Positions 59,925 through 62,133 of a DNA stretch of 62,133 nucleotides are shown one piece after another. The DNA comes from Heyndrickxia sporothermodurans. Its GTDB lineage: Bacteria > Bacillota > Bacilli > Bacillales > Bacillaceae_C. Position numbers and translations under genes: made by a program. The stretch lies in the NCBI RefSeq assembly GCF_016785185.1, contig NZ_JAEKDY010000006.1, one strand, 5' to 3'. The stretch's first letter is position 1, and every line of letters begins with the position of its first letter. A model generated the notes under the pieces. It was not told the DNA's origin, did no database searches, and saw only the letters and a list, made by a program, of their open reading frames with translations.

Positions 59925-61772
59925 ATGTGTGGGATAACAGGCTGGGTTGATTTTAAAAGAAATTTATCGGATACACATGAGATCGTTTCAAATATGACGG
60001 AAACTTTATCTAGACGTGGGCCAGATGATACAAATACATGGTTTACAAAACACGCGGCTTTTGGACATAAACGACTAGTTGTAGTGGACCCTCTATGCGG
60101 AATTCAACCAATGTCACGGAAAAAGGGTGAATATACTTATACGTTATGTTATAACGGGGAGCTTTATAATACGGAAGATATTCGCAAGGAGCTATTAGCA
60201 AAAGGGTATCGTTTTCAGGGTCACTCGGATACAGAAGTGTTATTAACTTCTTATCTAGAGTGGGAAGAGGATTGCATTCATCATTTCAATGGAATTTTTG
60301 CATTCGCTATTTGGGATGAAAAGAAACAACATTTATTTGCTGCAAGAGATCGGTTAGGGGTAAAGCCTTTGTTTTATCGGGAGTATACTGGTGGGGTTAT
60401 GTTCGGTTCGGAGTTGAAAGCGATTCTCGCTCACCCGGAGGTAAAGGCTGAAATTGGTTTAGATGGACTTACAGAAATCCTCGGATTAGGACCTTCAAGA
60501 ACACCTGGACATGGTATATTTCTCGGTATTAATGAGTTAAGACCGGCGCATGCATTTACCTTCTCAAGAGATGGACTAAAGGTCTGGAGATACTGGAATG
60601 TGAAAAGTGAGAAGCATCACGATTCTGTGGAGGAAACAGCAGAAAAAATCAACTATTTATTTACAGACGCGGTAACCCGACAGTTAGTATCAGATGTACC
60701 GATATGCACGTTTTTGTCAGGAGGGCTTGATTCCAGTGCGATTACGGCCATTGCCTCCAATCACTTTCAAGAAAATGGATTAGGTGCTTTGCATACATTT
60801 TCAATCGATTATGAGGAAAATGACCAATTTTTCGAAGCCAATGATTTTCAACCTAATTCCGATGCACACTGGATAGACAAAATAACCAATACATTTGGAA
60901 CCATCCATCACAATCGTGTTATCACTCAAGAGCGGTTGGCGGAGTATTTAAAGGAAGCAGTAATCGTTCGAGATACCCCAGGAATGGCTGATGTCGATTC
61001 CTCTCTTTTATGGTTTTGCAAGGAAATCAAACAGGACTTTGTTGTTAGTCTTTCTGGTGAATGTGCCGACGAAATTTTTGGCGGGTATCCATGGTTCCAC
61101 CGAAAGGATGATTTGGAGCGGGAAGGATTTCCATGGATGAGGTCGGTGAATGAGCGTGTTGATTTAGTAAAAGATCACTGGAATAAAAAGCTGAATATTA
61201 AAGATTATGTGTTAACTAAGTATGAGGAAACGGTTAGGGAGACCCCTATTCTTGAAGGTGAAGATCCGCTTGAGGCAAAAAGGAGACAATTATTTTATTT
61301 AAATATGATTTGGTTTATGACCACTTTACTGGATCGTAAGGACCGAATGAGTATGGGAGCAAGTCTGGAGGTTCGAGTTCCTTTTGCCGATCACCGGTTG
61401 GTTGAATACGCATGGAATATCCCTTGGGAGATGAAAATGTATGATAATCGTGAGAAAGGCTTACTGAGAAAGGCTTTGGAGGGAATACTGCCTAATGATG
61501 TGCTCTATCGTAAAAAAAGTCCTTACCCGAAGACACATCATCCGGCTTACACAAAGGCCGTACAAAGTTGGCTTGGTGAAATTTTACAAGATAAGGGCTC
61601 CGTTCTTTATGAATTTTTAAAGAAAGATCAGTTAACAGCAATTATTGAATCAGAAGGAAAGGCATTCCAAGTCCCATGGTTCGGGCAATTGATGACAGGT
61701 CCGCAATTACTTGCCTATCTTGCACAAATTCACTATTGGTTTGAGGAATATGGCATTAACATTAAGGAATAA
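59925..61772 (+). CDS. asnO: Glutamine-hydrolysing asparagine synthetase
   Basis: A 615-residue class-B asparagine synthetase: an N-terminal glutaminase domain (1-200) releases ammonia, and the C-terminal domain makes asparagine from aspartate and ATP. Cys2 in MCGITGW is the nucleophile after Met removal, so the start is ATG 59925, not ATG 59916. ATP-pyrophosphatase loop FLSGGLDSSAI is intact, as are VSLSGECADEIFGGYPWF and RKDRMSMGASLEVRVPF. The length matches AsnO of B. subtilis more closely than AsnB or AsnH. AAGGAGGAG precedes it. A TATAAT lies at 59877. Confidence 0.93.
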   Translation: MCGITGWVDFKRNLSDTHEIVSNMTETLSRRGPDDTNTWFTKHAAFGHKRLVVVDPLCGIQPMSRKKGEYTYTLCYNGELYNTEDIRKELLAKGYRFQGHSDTEVLLTSYLEWEEDCIHHFNGIFAFAIWDEKKQHLFAARDRLGVKPLFYREYTGGVMFGSELKAILAHPEVKAEIGLDGLTEILGLGPSRTPGHGIFLGINELRPAHAFTFSRDGLKVWRYWNVKSEKHHDSVEETAEKINYLFTDAVTRQLVSDVPICTFLSGGLDSSAITAIASNHFQENGLGALHTFSIDYEENDQFFEANDFQPNSDAHWIDKITNTFGTIHHNRVITQERLAEYLKEAVIVRDTPGMADVDSSLLWFCKEIKQDFVVSLSGECADEIFGGYPWFHRKDDLEREGFPWMRSVNERVDLVKDHWNKKLNIKDYVLTKYEETVRETPILEGEDPLEAKRRQLFYLNMIWFMTTLLDRKDRMSMGASLEVRVPFADHRLVEYAWNIPWEMKMYDNREKGLLRKALEGILPNDVLYRKKSPYPKTHHPAYTKAVQSWLGEILQDKGSVLYEFLKKDQLTAIIESEGKAFQVPWFGQLMTGPQLLAYLAQIHYWFEEYGINIKE

Positions 61773-61789
61773 TGGTATGATAGATACTC

Positions 61790-61822
61790 AGTGATAATAT
61801 CATCATGATGTTATCACTTTAT
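61790..61822 (+). terminator. Terminator of asnO
   Basis: AGTGATAATATCAT / ATGATGTTATCACT around a single-base loop (probably opened in RNA), followed by TTATTT. Confidence 0.75.
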
Positions 61823-61917
61823 TTCGCTTATTTTTAAGACTAAGTATTTTTTCATACTTCTACCTCTAATGTAAAAATCGTATTGTAAAAACTTTTATAT
61901 TAAACAGGCTATAAAAT

Positions 61918-62133
61918 ACCTTGATAGAGGGATTTTTGAGCAAAAAAATTGCCACCCCCTGAATTTTAGGAAATAGTGAGGTTACCACACAACACTAAAA
62001 TTCCTAAAAAGGAAGTGACAAGTTGTACCCTCAAATTATAACCTATTTACTAACTTTTATAAAATTCCAAGAACAAATAATTCGAACATTACTCACCCTA
62101 CTTATTGGGAAGAGTATGTTTGATAAACCGAAA
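61918..62133 (+). mobile_element. Left end of an insertion sequence, cut by the window edge
   Basis: From ACCTTGATAGAGGG at 61918 the sequence has GGGATTTTTGAG and an A-rich run, matching the terminus at 71-104 read inward. A GAATTTTAG / CTAAAATTC inverted repeat follows (61961 and 61994), and then a transposase start. The same orientation as the left-edge element suggests two related copies, or two contig ends at one repeated IS. Confidence 0.6.
62023..62133 (+). CDS. Transposase, N-terminal fragment (3' end outside window)
   Basis: TTG at 62023 behind AAGGAAG opens a frame of 37 codons that runs off the window. The peptide has QIITYLLTFIKFQEQIIRTL and LLIGKSMFDKPK, the hydrophobic leader I associate with a group of DDE-type transposases common in Bacillaceae. 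That identification is from pattern memory, not a search. It could be completed by the family's zinc-finger and DDE domains downstream. Confidence 0.55.
   Translation, partial: MYPQIITYLLTFIKFQEQIIRTLLTLLIGKSMFDKPK

Noticed and set aside
1..62133. A 62-kb composite transposon
   Set aside because: Only partial IS ends are visible and no target duplication can be checked. Contig breakage at a repeated IS is equally likely.

Overview
The window looks like chromosomal DNA of a low-GC, Gram-positive, Bacillus-like bacterium (Bacillaceae). This rests on AT-rich sequence, strong AGGAGG ribosome sites, frequent TTG and GTG starts, TTGACA/TATAAT promoters, and many genes whose lengths and motifs match Bacillus subtilis proteins (BceR, DtpT, PepT, YrkE-J, PucA-E, YerO/SwrC, YclN-Q, AsnO). 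Several dispersed hairpin repeats of a kind common in Bacillaceae genomes lie between genes. No tRNA, rRNA, phage or CRISPR locus was seen. Species cannot be fixed from the sequence alone.

Layout. Both edges lie in insertion-sequence DNA: the left edge is the 3' end of a transposase reading frame whose element has cut bceR, and the right edge is the 5' end of a transposase gene. From 0.8 to 8.8 kb are unlinked metabolic genes (LLM monooxygenase, penicillin-acylase family hydrolase, TRM11-like methyltransferase, LD-carboxypeptidase, DtpT peptide transporter, thioesterase). From 9 to 11.7 kb is a GntR-controlled ABC operon. From 11.8 to 14.1 kb are a DUF4023 micro-gene and an actin-type ParM/ParR partition pair with an upstream array of TGTAnAC motifs. 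From 14.2 to 18.4 kb is a CstR-controlled sulfane-sulfur operon with CstR-like palindromes before several of its genes. From 18.4 to 25.6 kb are pepT, a frameshifted chemoreceptor with a cre site, a MATE exporter, an aldo/keto reductase, DoxX and an ArAE-type exporter. From 25.6 to 30.9 kb is a complete puc-type molybdenum hydroxylase operon. From 31.1 to 38.3 kb are an ABC exporter, yerO, an interrupted swrC, a lipoprotein and another interrupted gene. From 38.4 to 47.4 kb are a dicarboxylate/amino acid symporter, a helically phased 52-bp tandem array, a NERD protein, a thioredoxin-reductase-like enzyme, a HAD phosphatase, an APC permease and an ABC-F gene with an attenuator-like leader. From 47.6 to 50.1 kb is a polar amino acid ABC importer. 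From 50.5 to 55.7 kb are a NaK-like channel, aroK and a Fur-controlled yclNOPQ siderophore importer. From 55.9 to 57.1 kb a SAM-I riboswitch is followed by the tail of a deleted LLM gene and an ATP-grasp gene. From 57.1 to 61.8 kb are a DUF1646 transporter, a split ThrE exporter and asnO.

How the parts work together. The CstR operon is a self-contained persulfide sensing, carrier, oxidation and export pathway. The puc operon encodes the three xanthine-dehydrogenase-type subunits plus two maturation factors. The yclNOPQ genes form one Fe-siderophore importer. The window also carries at least five broken genes (bceR, the chemoreceptor, swrC, the gene at 37.8-38.3 kb, and the LLM remnant). This suggests ongoing gene loss, although sequencing errors could explain the point lesions.
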